Shown: in pieces, positions 35,611-44,347 of the stretch
Layout of the letters: every line of letters begins with the position of its first letter
How positions within the stretch are numbered: the first letter of the stretch is position 1
Origin: Pseudomonas sp. URMO17WK12:I11
GTDB lineage: Bacteria; Pseudomonadota; Gammaproteobacteria; Pseudomonadales; Pseudomonadaceae
Length of the DNA stretch: 64,000 nucleotides
NCBI RefSeq assembly: GCF_007677725.1
Contig: NZ_VEDF01000006.1
Span: forward strand, 1-64,000
Direction of reading: 5' to 3'
Program-made: the position numbers and the translations under genes
Notes under the pieces: generated by a model
Seen by the model: the letters and a program-made list of their open reading frames with translations, nothing else
Told to the model about the DNA's origin: nothing
Databases searched by the model: none

Positions 35611-37843
35611 TGCAATCAACGGTGTACTGGCCATGTTGATACTGCAGGCCATGCACATCGGCCACGAAGCCTGGGAATTCGCTGTTGAAGGCGCGGGCGA
35701 AAGCCAGATAGTCGAGAATCGAGCGCGTCTGCTCAGTGAAGCGTTCACCCGGCATGATCAAGGGGATGCCTGGCGGGTAAGGCACCAGCATCACCGCCGA
35801 CACTCGCCCGAGCAATAGCTCGATCGGCACCGCATGCACGTCCCCGCGTACCATCCGGTCATAGGCGTGCGCCGGGCTTGTCGCGACCTCAGGCAGGCGG
35901 GTGAACAGGCGCTTGAGCTGTTTGGCAGTGGCATTGCTGCGATAGCACTCATGCAGTTGATCGCACAGCTCACGCAGCCCCAGCCCTTGATAGCGCTGCC
36001 CATCCACGGCAACGATACTGGGCAGGCAGGTACTGAGCAGGGTATTGGCCTGGTAGTGGCGCTTGAACTCGAGCAACTCGGTCAGCAGGGTGCTCCACTT
36101 GCCCTTGGTAATGCCCATGGAGAACAGCACCAGAAAACTGTACAGGCCGGTTTTCTCCACCACCAAGCCGCGCTCCCAGAGAAACTTGCTGACCACCGCT
36201 GCCGGCACACCTCGCTGGTCCAAGATCCCGCCGGCGCTCAGCCCTGGCATGACCAGCGTGACTTTCAACGGATCGAGCAGCACGTAGTCCTCGACCACTT
36301 CGCCAAAACCATGCCAGGGGTCGTCCGGTTGCAGCAGCCAATCCGCTGCGTCCTGGCGCTGGGCGCCGTCTGCAGCCGGTGGTTGCCAGATACTGAACCA
36401 CCAATCCTCGGCCGCGATGTGTTCGCGCAAGTTGGCCAATGCCCGGCGGAAACTCAGGGCCTCGTCGAACATCTCCTGCAACAACGAACGCCCCGCCGGT
36501 CCTTCCATCATGGTCGATGCCACGTCCAGCGAGGCAAGGATGCTGTACTGCGGCGAGGTGGAGATATGCATCATGAACGCTTCATTGAAACGGTCCCGGT
36601 CCAGCTGACGCAATGCGCCATCCTGCACATGGATCATCGACGCCTGACTGAACGCCGCCAGCAGCTTGTGGGTGGAATGGGTGCTGAACACCAGCGGGCT
36701 GCGTTCGCCGCGCGCAGTGCCCATGGCATAACGCCCTTCGAAGAACTCGTGGAAGGCGGCATAGGCGAACCAGGCTTCGTCGAAATGCAGCACCTCGACA
36801 CTGTCGCCCAACGCCTGTTTGATCATGCCAGCGTTGTAGCACAGCCCGTCATAGGTGCAGTTGGTCACCACTGCCAACCTGATCCGCCCCTCGCGCCCCC
36901 TGGCCAGCGGGTTGGCCTGAAGCTTGGCCTGGATCGAAGCGGGGCTGAACTCGCTCAAGGGGATAGGCCCGATGATGCCCAGCTCGTTGCGTTCCGGGCA
37001 CAGGTAGATAGGGATCGCACCGGTCATGATGATGGCGTGAACCACTGACTTGTGGCAGTTGCGATCGACCAGGACCAGGTCGTCGCGACCCACCATGGCG
37101 TGCCAGACGATCTTGTTGGCGGTGGAAGTGCCGTTGATCACGAAAAAGCTGTGGTCGGCGCCGAAGTTGCGCGCCGCACGGGCCTCTGCCTCGGCCAGGG
37201 GGCCGGTGTGATCGAGCAGCGAGCCTAATTCGGGCACTGATACCGAAAGATCCGAGCGCAAGGTATTTTCACCGAAAAATTGGTGAAACGCCTGACCCAC
37301 CGGGCTTTTGCGGTAGGCCACGCCGCCGCCGTGGCCGGGGGTATGCCAGGAGTAGTTGGACTGGGCAGTGTGCTGCACCAGCGCCCTGAAGAACGGCGGG
37401 AGCAGACCGTCGAGGTAATTGTGCGCGGCCCTGGCCACCTGGCGTGCCAGAAACGGCACGGTGTCTTCGAATAGGTACAGAATGCCGCGCAATTGGTTGA
37501 GCTCGCCCATGGCCTCGGCCGGTGCGTTTTCCAAGGTCACTTGTTCGCCCAAGGCGAAGATCGGCAGGTTGGGTGCGCGCAGATGGGCCAACGCAATCAG
37601 CTCGGCCATGTTCTGCAACAGATGCAGGTTGTCGCCCACCCCCTCAGCGGCGATCAGCATGCACGCCAGGCCATGATGCGTGGTCGCGACCAGCCGGGCC
37701 TCGGTATGCTCGGCAGCCTTGATGACGGCAAAGCCGTCCTGGATCAGCTCATCGGCGATGGCGCGGATCCGCTCACCTGCGACGCTGTCGCTCTTGATCG
37801 CGCGGTGGACGATGAGTATCGGGAACTTGAGGTCCTTGTACAT
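35594..37843 (-). CDS. ldcC: Constitutive-type lysine decarboxylase (Orn/Lys/Arg decarboxylase family)
   Basis: The 749-residue PLP enzyme decarboxylates L-lysine to cadaverine and CO2. It has the N-terminal wing domain, the PLP core with SYSW-type HTPGHGGG and the Schiff-base lysine K393 in STHSTHKLLAAFS, and a C-terminal domain. The family includes ornithine and arginine decarboxylases; lysine is the usual substrate of this Pseudomonas member. The ATG at 37843 follows AAAGGTAGCTG. No cadaverine antiporter gene adjoins it, so it is not a classical acid-inducible cadBA unit. Confidence 0.88.
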   Translation of the reverse strand: MYKDLKFPILIVHRAIKSDSVAGERIRAIADELIQDGFAVIKAAEHTEARLVATTHHGLACMLIAAEGVGDNLHLLQNMAELIALAHLRAPNLPIFALGEQVTLENAPAEAMGELNQLRGILYLFEDTVPFLARQVARAAHNYLDGLLPPFFRALVQHTAQSNYSWHTPGHGGGVAYRKSPVGQAFHQFFGENTLRSDLSVSVPELGSLLDHTGPLAEAEARAARNFGADHSFFVINGTSTANKIVWHAMVGRDDLVLVDRNCHKSVVHAIIMTGAIPIYLCPERNELGIIGPIPLSEFSPASIQAKLQANPLARGREGRIRLAVVTNCTYDGLCYNAGMIKQALGDSVEVLHFDEAWFAYAAFHEFFEGRYAMGTARGERSPLVFSTHSTHKLLAAFSQASMIHVQDGALRQLDRDRFNEAFMMHISTSPQYSILASLDVASTMMEGPAGRSLLQEMFDEALSFRRALANLREHIAAEDWWFSIWQPPAADGAQRQDAADWLLQPDDPWHGFGEVVEDYVLLDPLKVTLVMPGLSAGGILDQRGVPAAVVSKFLWERGLVVEKTGLYSFLVLFSMGITKGKWSTLLTELLEFKRHYQANTLLSTCLPSIVAVDGQRYQGLGLRELCDQLHECYRSNATAKQLKRLFTRLPEVATSPAHAYDRMVRGDVHAVPIELLLGRVSAVMLVPYPPGIPLIMPGERFTEQTRSILDYLAFARAFNSEFPGFVADVHGLQYQHGQYTVDCIKECE

Positions 37844-37884
37844 CAGCCAGCTACCTTTGCCGGACACGTTGTCCTAAGGGTAGT

Positions 37885-37909
37885 AGCCCAACTGCCGCGT
37901 GGGCTTTTT
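37885..37909 (+). terminator. Terminator-like hairpin pointing rightward
   Basis: AGCCCA (37885-37890) and TGGGCT (37900-37905) enclose a nine-base loop and are followed by TTTT on the plus strand. Both flanking genes (ldcC and dnaQ) are on the minus strand, so as a terminator it would only stop rightward antisense transcripts. It may be fortuitous. Confidence 0.35.
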
Positions 37910-37921
37910 CTGACGCCGTTA

Positions 37922-38677
37922 TCAGCCCGCCGTGGCTTCGCTCAGGGCCTGCCACAGGGATGGGCCGCCTGCCGACTTGGCCACTGCTGCCAGCCGCTCG
38001 GCATGCGCCTCGAGTTCCTCGGCGCTCGCCAGGATCACCCGCCCCGGTGCCCGTCCGACAATGCGCCGGATCTCGCTGCCACCACTGCCCTGCCCTTCGT
38101 TGTCATCAGCGCCTTGACCTGCCAGCGACAGGCTGGTCTGGCCACCGGTCATGGCCAGGTAGACGTCGGCGAGCAGCTCGGAGTCGAGCAGCGCGCCGTG
38201 CAACTCGCGACCCGAGTTGTCGATGTCGTAGCGTTTGCACAAGGCATCGAGGCTGTTACGTTGCCCAGGGTGACGGGCACGCGCCAGCAGCAAGGTATCG
38301 AGGATGGTGCAGTGGTTGGCGATTTCGGCGCGGTCAGCCTGACCGGCCAGGGCGAACTCGTTATTGATGAAGCCTACGTCGAACGCCGCGTTATGAATGA
38401 CCAGGGTAGCGCCCTGGATGAACGCGAAGAATTCTTCGGCGACATCGGCGAAACGCGGCTTGCCAACCAGAAACGCATCGGTGATGCCGTGAACGTTGAT
38501 CGCGCCTTCATCGCTTTCGCGATCCGGTTGCAGGTAGACATGGAAATGCCGGCCGGTGAGGCGTCGACCGATGACTTCGACACAGCCAATCTCGATGATC
38601 CGGTGTCCTTCGCTGACAGGCATACCGGTGGTTTCGGTATCGAGAATGACGAACCGTTTATCTTGCTGCTGCTCCAC
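37922..38677 (-). CDS. dnaQ: DNA polymerase III epsilon subunit (3'-5' exonuclease)
   Basis: The proofreading subunit has DEDDh motifs: DTETTG near residue 13, HNAAFDVGF, and HGALLDSELLADVY. The C-terminal tail (about 190-251) would bind the polymerase alpha subunit. I start at the GTG at 38677 (251 residues), preceded by TTGGAG at eight bases; GTG 38686 would add three residues. It is codirectional with rnhA upstream, and a -10 TATAAT lies at 38715..38710. Confidence 0.95.
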   Translation of the reverse strand: MEQQQDKRFVILDTETTGMPVSEGHRIIEIGCVEVIGRRLTGRHFHVYLQPDRESDEGAINVHGITDAFLVGKPRFADVAEEFFAFIQGATLVIHNAAFDVGFINNEFALAGQADRAEIANHCTILDTLLLARARHPGQRNSLDALCKRYDIDNSGRELHGALLDSELLADVYLAMTGGQTSLSLAGQGADDNEGQGSGGSEIRRIVGRAPGRVILASAEELEAHAERLAAVAKSAGGPSLWQALSEATAG

Positions 38678-38709
38678 GCCGGGCACTCCAACTTACATCG
38701 AGGGCGCGC

Positions 38710-38715
38710 ATTATA
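38710..38715 (-). promoter_or_regulatory. -10 element of the dnaQ promoter
   Basis: A perfect TATAAT on the minus strand is followed by GCGCGCC and lies 33 bp before the dnaQ GTG. Upstream CTTGCA at 15 bp is a poor -35, so activity may depend on the strong -10. Confidence 0.5.
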
Positions 38716-38740
38716 GCGCGTTCGGCGCGCTGCAAGGGGT

Positions 38741-38758
38741 AAGCTGCAAGCTGCAAGC
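38741..38758 (+). repeat. Short tandem GCTGCAAG repeats
   Basis: The motif AAGCTGCAAGCTGCAAGC occurs between dnaQ and rnhA, with a near-inverted copy (CTTGCCGCTTGCTGC) at 38783-38797. Together they could form a hairpin after rnhA. Similar GCTGCAAG runs are scattered in P. putida intergenic regions. Confidence 0.5.
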
Positions 38759-38801
38759 AAAACCAGCGCGCCGGCAGTTCGACTTGCCGCTTGCTGCGGA
38801 C

Positions 38802-39239
38802 CTATCGCAGTTCAGCGACGCCGCGGTTGGCCAGGTGGTCGGCGCGTTCGTTGCCGGGGTGGCCGATGTGGCCGCGGACCCACTTCCAGGTGACCTTGTG
38901 GCGATTGACCTGCTCATCCAGCAGCTTCCAGAGATCGGCGTTCTTGACCGGCTCCTTGGCTGCGGTCTTCCAGCCGCGCTTCTTCCAGTTGGCCATCCAC
39001 TCGTTGATGCCTTTCATCACGTACTGCGAGTCGGTGGTCAACACCACCTCGCATTCGCGCTTGAGTGCCATCAAGCCCTGGATCGCCGCCATCAACTCCA
39101 TGCGGTTATTGGTGGTTTCGCGCTCGCCGCCCCACAACTCCTTCTCGACGCCCTTGCAAACCAGCAGGACACCCCAGCCGCCCGGGCCAGGATTGCCCTT
39201 GCAGGCGCCATCGGTATACATCTCGACGCTATCGCTCAT
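38802..39239 (-). CDS. rnhA: Ribonuclease HI
   Basis: The 145-residue enzyme cuts RNA in RNA-DNA hybrids. All four catalytic acids are visible in order: [26 protein letters not shown] and [10 protein letters not shown]. The handle helix with [13 protein letters not shown] matches the E. coli type. The ATG at 39239 lies 13 bp after the methyltransferase stop, so the two genes are cotranscribed. Confidence 0.97.
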   Translation of the reverse strand: MSDSVEMYTDGACKGNPGPGGWGVLLVCKGVEKELWGGERETTNNRMELMAAIQGLMALKRECEVVLTTDSQYVMKGINEWMANWKKRGWKTAAKEPVKNADLWKLLDEQVNRHKVTWKWVRGHIGHPGNERADHLANRGVAELR

Positions 39240-39252
39240 GTACCACTCTTGT

Positions 39253-40026
39253 TCAGTGCTCTTCGGTGTCTGGATGAACGGCCGTGCGATTGACCTTGGC
39301 CAACGGCAGGGGCAGCAGCTTGCCCATCGGCTCGCGGCGTTCCTGGCGCAACGGCCGCAGGCCAACCACCATCTTGCGCGCCACCAGCAGGTAGACCCCG
39401 CCGCCAGCGCTCTGCCAGCCACCGGCCAGCCGTTCCCATCCGGCCAGGCGTTGCTGCCAGGCAGGTGAGGCAAGCGGCGGACGATAGCACCCGAAGCGGC
39501 GTTTCTCCAGCGCAAAGCCCAGCAGGTTCAGCCAATCACCTACCCGTGACGGCGGAATGCAACGCGCCTTGCGCAGCGCACCTTGGCTGAAGCAGTGGCG
39601 AACACCCCAACCGCTCCAGGGATTGATACCGACGATCAGCAGGTGCCCGCCCGGCCGCACAGCGCTGGCGGCCTCGCGCAGCAGGCCATGGGGCGACAGG
39701 CTGAAGTCCAGGCCGTGCTGCAGCACCACCACGTCGGCCGCGTGCTCCCCCAATGGCCAGGCCTGCTCTTCGCAGACGATCTCGACCCCCGGCAACGGCG
39801 CCCCGAGGCGCACATTGCGTTGCACGCGCGGTGCGGTAGGGGGCGCTTCGGCGCACGGGCCGTAGTGCACGAGGTAGCCGCCGAAAAAACGCCCAAGCTC
39901 TTCTTCGAGCAGTTTCTCCTCTTCCTTGAGCATCAGCTGGCCCAATGGGCCACGGAACCACTCACGGGCCAGGCTGATCAGCTCAACCCACTGCGGGTCG
40001 GCCTGGGCAAAGGCTTGGTCGGTCAT
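39253..40026 (-). CDS. SAM-dependent methyltransferase (YafS-like)
   Basis: The 257-residue class I methyltransferase has a degraded glycine loop ([11 protein letters not shown]), then [20 protein letters not shown] and [16 protein letters not shown]. It matches the methyltransferase usually found between gloB and rnhA in gamma-proteobacteria (YafS position in E. coli). Substrate is unknown. The ATG at 40026 is preceded by GAGGGAGAGCGT. It is divergent from gloB. Confidence 0.85.
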   Translation of the reverse strand: MTDQAFAQADPQWVELISLAREWFRGPLGQLMLKEEEKLLEEELGRFFGGYLVHYGPCAEAPPTAPRVQRNVRLGAPLPGVEIVCEEQAWPLGEHAADVVVLQHGLDFSLSPHGLLREAASAVRPGGHLLIVGINPWSGWGVRHCFSQGALRKARCIPPSRVGDWLNLLGFALEKRRFGCYRPPLASPAWQQRLAGWERLAGGWQSAGGGVYLLVARKMVVGLRPLRQERREPMGKLLPLPLAKVNRTAVHPDTEEH

Positions 40027-40109
40027 ACGCTCTCCCTCGAGGTTCTCGTACCACGCCAAGGCGGCTAAGATGCCTGCATGTGCCACGCCAGGCGATACGG
40101 ATCCGCACC

Positions 40110-40889
40110 ATGATACAGATCGATGCTCTACCTGCTTTCTCCGACAACTACATCTGGTTGTTACAGGATACTGCCAAACGCCGCTGCGCGGTGGTCGATC
40201 CTGGCGATGCCAGCCCGGTGGAGGGCTGGCTGCAGGCCAACCCCGGGTGGACACTCGACACCATCATGATCACTCACCACCATCATGATCATGTCGGCGG
40301 CGTCGAGCGTCTCAAGCAACTGACCGGCGCGCATGTCTGCGGTCCGGCCAACGAGCAGATCCCGGGGCGCGACCAGGCGCTGGACGACGGCGATCAGGTC
40401 ACGGTGCTCGGCGTCACATTCCAGGTGTTGGCCGTGCCCGGCCACACCTTGGGCCACATTGCCTATTACAGCGACCAGCCAGCAACACCGCTGCTGTTCA
40501 GCGGCGATACCCTGTTCGCTGCCGGTTGCGGGCGCATGTTCGAAGGCACGCCCGAGCAGATGCAGCCTGCCTTGGCCCGCCTGGCGGCGCTGCCTGAGCA
40601 GACCGAGGTGTACTGCGCCCACGAATACACGTTGAGCAACCTGCGCTTTGCCAAGGCCGTGGAGCCGAGCAACTCCCACGTTCAGCAACGCTTCGAAGAC
40701 GTCACCCGACTGCGCGCCGAGCAGCGCATCACGCTGCCGTCGACCATCGGCCTGGAACGCCTGACCAACCCCTTTTTACGTACCGCTGAAACATTAGTTA
40801 AACAAAAAGCAGACGAATGGAAGGGACATTCAAACGACTCGCAGGTCACTGTTTTTGCTGCTTTGAGGTCTTGGAAAGACAGCTTCTGA
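40110..40889 (+). CDS. gloB: Hydroxyacylglutathione hydrolase (glyoxalase II)
   Basis: The 259-residue metallo-beta-lactamase-fold enzyme hydrolyses S-lactoylglutathione to lactate and glutathione, completing methylglyoxal detoxification. The binuclear site motif [10 protein letters not shown], the [11 protein letters not shown]is, the [15 protein letters not shown]sp and [11 protein letters not shown]is are all present; the C-terminal glutathione-binding region follows. The ATG at 40110 is chosen by homology to family N-termini ([16 protein letters not shown]). Confidence 0.97.
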   Translation: MIQIDALPAFSDNYIWLLQDTAKRRCAVVDPGDASPVEGWLQANPGWTLDTIMITHHHHDHVGGVERLKQLTGAHVCGPANEQIPGRDQALDDGDQVTVLGVTFQVLAVPGHTLGHIAYYSDQPATPLLFSGDTLFAAGCGRMFEGTPEQMQPALARLAALPEQTEVYCAHEYTLSNLRFAKAVEPSNSHVQQRFEDVTRLRAEQRITLPSTIGLERLTNPFLRTAETLVKQKADEWKGHSNDSQVTVFAALRSWKDSF

Positions 40890-40924
40890 TAACCTCAAGA
40901 TATATCGCAATGGGTTGTCAACGG

Positions 40925-40953
40925 TTGACCCGGCCGGGTGCGGTTTCTAGAAT
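40925..40953 (+). promoter_or_regulatory. Sigma-70 promoter of mltD
   Basis: TTGACC (40925-40930), a 17-bp spacer and TAGAAT (40948-40953) lie 36 bp before the mltD start. Spacing and hexamers are close to consensus. Confidence 0.75.
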
Positions 40954-40989
40954 CGCCGAAATTTTTTGCCCGGATACCTGTCTCAGCCG

Positions 40990-42420
40990 ATGTCTTCCAG
41001 CAGCCGCAGAACCGCTCATTCAGTCGCCCTGACGCGCCTGGCCCAAGTCAGTGCGCTGGCGCTCGCCGCCACCCTGGTGGGCTGCCAGAGCACCCGCCAG
41101 GTCGAGGAAACCGACAGCGTCCGCGCGCACAGCTACCAGGCGCGGATCAAGCACAAGCCCGCGCCGCTGGTGGTCAAGGTCGCCGAACAGCCGCCGCAGG
41201 ATGTCTGGGAACGCATGCGCCGGGGCTTCGCCCTGCAGGACAGCATCGACGTCAATCCGCGTATCGAGCAGCAACGCCTGTGGTTCGCCAGCAACCCATC
41301 GTTCCTGGAAAGCGCAGGCGAGCGCGGCAGCTTGTACCTGCACTACATCGTCGAGCGCCTCGAAGAGCGCGACATGCCGCTTGAACTGGCGTTGCTGCCG
41401 GCCATCGAAAGCGCCTATAACCCAATGGCCTACTCGCGCGCCAGCGCAGCCGGCATGTGGCAGTTCATGCCAGCGACCGGTCGCCACTTCAACCTGCGCC
41501 AGACCAACTTCTATGATGGTCGCCGCGACGTCACCGCCTCCACCAATGCCGCTCTGGACTACCTGACGCGGCTGCATGACATGTTCAACGGTGACTGGAT
41601 GCTCGCACTGGCGGCCTACAACGCCGGTGAAGGCACGGTCAGCCGGGCCATCGAGCGCAATGAAAAGCTTGGCCTGCCAACCGATTACTGGAACCTGCCG
41701 CTGCCCCAGGAAACCCGCGACTACGTGCCCAAGCTGCTGGCCCTGTCGCAGGTGGTGCTGACGCCGGAAGCCTATGGTGTGAACCTCACCCCCATTGCCA
41801 ACGAGCCGTACTTCGAAGCGGTGGCGATCAACGACCGTCTTGACCTGTCGCGGGTTGCCGCCTTCGCCAATATCGACGAAGACGAGCTGCTCCAGCTCAA
41901 TCCGGCCTTCAAGAAGCGCATGACCGTCGACGGCCCGAAGCAGCTGCTGGTGCCAACGGCCAAGGCGCAACTGCTCAGCGCCAGCCTGTCCAACCTCAAG
42001 CCCGAGCAACTGGTCAGCCTGCAACCGAACAAGGCCGTGTTCGCTCGCGCCGTGGCCGAAAGCCGCGCTCCGGCTACGGCCCGCAGCTACCGCGTCAAGC
42101 GTGGCGACAACCTGAGCACCATCGCCAAAGCCAACCGAGTGTCGGTCAAGGACATCCAGCGCTGGAACAAGCTGCCCGGCAACCGCCTCAAGGCCGGCCA
42201 GGTATTGGCCCTGCGCGGTGGCAATGCGCCAAGCGCGGCAGCCAACCGGGTCGCGGCCGCTGGCAAGCGTTCGACACAATACAAGGTTCGCAAGGGCGAC
42301 TCCTTGTATCTTGTAGCCAAACGTTTCAATGTGGAAATGCAGCACCTCAAGCGCTGGAACCCGCGCAGTGGCCACGCGCTCAAGCCGGGCCAGACCCTGA
42401 CGGTCTACCTGGGGCATTGA
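40990..42420 (+). CDS. mltD: Membrane-bound lytic murein transglycosylase D
   Basis: The 476-residue lipoprotein has lipobox LVGC with modified Cys 32, an SLT domain at about 115-240 with catalytic E140 in LLPAIESAYNP and the SAAGMWQFMPATG motif, and two C-terminal LysM domains (YRVKRGDNLSTIAKAN and YKVRKGDSLYLVAKRF) that bind peptidoglycan. It cleaves glycan strands to 1,6-anhydromuramic products at the outer-membrane inner face. The ATG at 40990 gives the expected short n-region. A terminator follows. Confidence 0.96.
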   Translation: MSSSSRRTAHSVALTRLAQVSALALAATLVGCQSTRQVEETDSVRAHSYQARIKHKPAPLVVKVAEQPPQDVWERMRRGFALQDSIDVNPRIEQQRLWFASNPSFLESAGERGSLYLHYIVERLEERDMPLELALLPAIESAYNPMAYSRASAAGMWQFMPATGRHFNLRQTNFYDGRRDVTASTNAALDYLTRLHDMFNGDWMLALAAYNAGEGTVSRAIERNEKLGLPTDYWNLPLPQETRDYVPKLLALSQVVLTPEAYGVNLTPIANEPYFEAVAINDRLDLSRVAAFANIDEDELLQLNPAFKKRMTVDGPKQLLVPTAKAQLLSASLSNLKPEQLVSLQPNKAVFARAVAESRAPATARSYRVKRGDNLSTIAKANRVSVKDIQRWNKLPGNRLKAGQVLALRGGNAPSAAANRVAAAGKRSTQYKVRKGDSLYLVAKRFNVEMQHLKRWNPRSGHALKPGQTLTVYLGH

Positions 42421-42426
42421 GGCGCA

Positions 42427-42455
42427 GGGGCTGCTTGCAGCCCCTCTCTTTTTCC
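42427..42455 (+). terminator. Rho-independent terminator of mltD
   Basis: GGGGCTG (42427-42433) pairs with CAGCCCC (42438-42444) over CTTG, followed by TCTCTTTTT. It begins seven bases after the mltD stop. Confidence 0.88.
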
Positions 42456-42517
42456 ATACCCGCCAAGCTGTTACTGTACGCCGATCAAAGCCCAACGCCT
42501 CTGGATCGGATGCCGAC

Positions 42518-44347
42518 TTGATACGTCCCCTCCTGCTGTCTCTCAGCCTGGCCTTGAGCTTCCCCGCCGTCGCGATGGTGAGCGAAAGCCACGGATACGC
42601 GCAATTCGGCACGCTCAAGTACCCGGCCTCATTCACCCACTTCGACTGGGTCAACCCGCAGGCGCCCAAGGGCGGGACCTTGCGCGCCATGGCGTTCGGC
42701 ACGTTCGACACGCTCAACCCCTACACCTTCAAGGGTACCAGCCCGGTCAGCACGCCCAACTTCTTGCAGTATGGCGTCAGTGAGCTGAACGAAACGCTGA
42801 TGGTCGGTACCGGCCAATACGACCCGTCAGGCGACGAGCCTACCTCCAGTTATGGACTGATCGCCCGTTCGGTGGAGTACAGCGAGGACCGCAGCTGGGT
42901 GGTATTCAACCTGCGTCCCGAGGCGCGCTGGCATGACGGCAAGCCGATCACTGCGGCCGATGTCGCGTTTTCCTACCGGACCTTGCTCAAGCAAGGCCAC
43001 CCGATCTACCGCACCAACCTGCAGGAGGTGCAGCGGGTCGATATTCTCGGGCCACTGCGCATTCGCTTCGTGTTCAAGCGGGCCGGTAATCCGCTGCTGA
43101 TCCTGCGCCTTGGGGAAATGCCGGTGCTACCCAAGCATTACTGGCAAAAGCGCGACTTCCAGGCCACGACCTTCGAGCCGCCGCTGGGCAGTGGGCCCTA
43201 TCGCATTACCCAGGTGCAACCGGGGCGCAGGCTAGTGTTCCAGCGCGTGAAGAACTACTGGGGCAAGGACCTTGCCGTGAACCGCGGCAAGTACAACTTC
43301 AACCGGGTCGAGTACGAATTCTACCGCGATGCCACGGTAGCCTTCGAAGCCTTCAAGGCGGGCGAGTTCGACATCTATATCGAGCACCAGGCGAAAAACT
43401 GGGCCAATGGCTACAACTTCCCTGCAGTACGCCGGGGCGAAGTGATCAAGGCGCAGATCCCTCATCGCATTCCCACGCAAACCCAGGGTTTGTTCATGAA
43501 CAGCCGCCGGGCCACTTTCAGCGACCCTGCTGTGCGCCAGGCGCTGGGCTTGATGCTGGACTTCGAGTGGACCAATCGGGCGCTGTTCAGCGATGCCTAC
43601 CGGCGCTCGACCAGCTATTACCCCAACAGCGAATTCAGCGCCAGCGGCCTGCCCACGGGCAAGGAATGGCTGCTGTTGGCGCCGTTTCGCGACCAGCTGC
43701 CCGAGCGGTTGTTCACCCGGCCTTATCAGGTCAGCCACACCGACGGGCGCGGCATCAACCGCCAGACCCTGCGCCAGGCGCTGAGCCTGCTGGGTCAGGC
43801 CGGCTGGAAACTCGACGGCCAGCGCCTGGTCAATGGCAAGGGCCAGCAACTGCGCATGGAAGTGCTGCTGGTCAACCCTAACCTGGAACGCATTCTGCAG
43901 CCCTACGTCGAAAACCTTGCCAGCATCGGTATCGACGCGCATTTGCGTACCGTGGATCGCGCCCAGTACAAGCAGCGTCTGGACCAGTTCGATTTCGACA
44001 TGATTCTGATGACCCTCAACCAGACGCTGAGCCCGGGGCTCGAACAATGGTTGTATTTCCATTCGAGCCAGGCCTCGGTCAAAGGCAGCAAGAACTACGC
44101 AGGAGTGAAGGATCCAGTGGTCGACCACTTGCTCGATACCTTGCTCGCCGCGCGCAGCCGTGACGACCAGGTCGCGGCCGCCAGGGCGCTGGACCGCGTG
44201 TTGTCCTGGCATTACTACATGATTCCCAACTGGTACCTCGACAATCACCGCCTGGCCTACCGCAACCGGTTCGCCTTCGTCAGCACACCGCCCTACACGC
44301 TGGGGCTGAACAGCTGGTGGATCAAGCCTTCGGAGAAAGCCCAATGA
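42518..44347 (+). CDS. Peptide/microcin ABC transporter substrate-binding protein (YejA-like), first copy
   Basis: The 609-residue periplasmic protein of family 5 begins with a signal peptide (about 1-19, cleavage near AVAM) and shows FDWVNPQAPKGGTLR, DGKPITAADVAFSYRTL and LGSGPYRI. It binds oligopeptides or peptide antibiotics for the importer encoded downstream. The only good start is a TTG at 42518; an ATG at 42509 is out of frame. Its stop overlaps the start of the second binding protein (ATGA). Confidence 0.9.
   Translation: MIRPLLLSLSLALSFPAVAMVSESHGYAQFGTLKYPASFTHFDWVNPQAPKGGTLRAMAFGTFDTLNPYTFKGTSPVSTPNFLQYGVSELNETLMVGTGQYDPSGDEPTSSYGLIARSVEYSEDRSWVVFNLRPEARWHDGKPITAADVAFSYRTLLKQGHPIYRTNLQEVQRVDILGPLRIRFVFKRAGNPLLILRLGEMPVLPKHYWQKRDFQATTFEPPLGSGPYRITQVQPGRRLVFQRVKNYWGKDLAVNRGKYNFNRVEYEFYRDATVAFEAFKAGEFDIYIEHQAKNWANGYNFPAVRRGEVIKAQIPHRIPTQTQGLFMNSRRATFSDPAVRQALGLMLDFEWTNRALFSDAYRRSTSYYPNSEFSASGLPTGKEWLLLAPFRDQLPERLFTRPYQVSHTDGRGINRQTLRQALSLLGQAGWKLDGQRLVNGKGQQLRMEVLLVNPNLERILQPYVENLASIGIDAHLRTVDRAQYKQRLDQFDFDMILMTLNQTLSPGLEQWLYFHSSQASVKGSKNYAGVKDPVVDHLLDTLLAARSRDDQVAAARALDRVLSWHYYMIPNWYLDNHRLAYRNRFAFVSTPPYTLGLNSWWIKPSEKAQ

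Noticed and set aside
41020..42717. 565-codon minus-strand frame over mltD and the first binding-protein gene
   Set aside because: It spans a terminator and two certain plus-strand genes and has no family-like motifs; a product of high GC at third positions.
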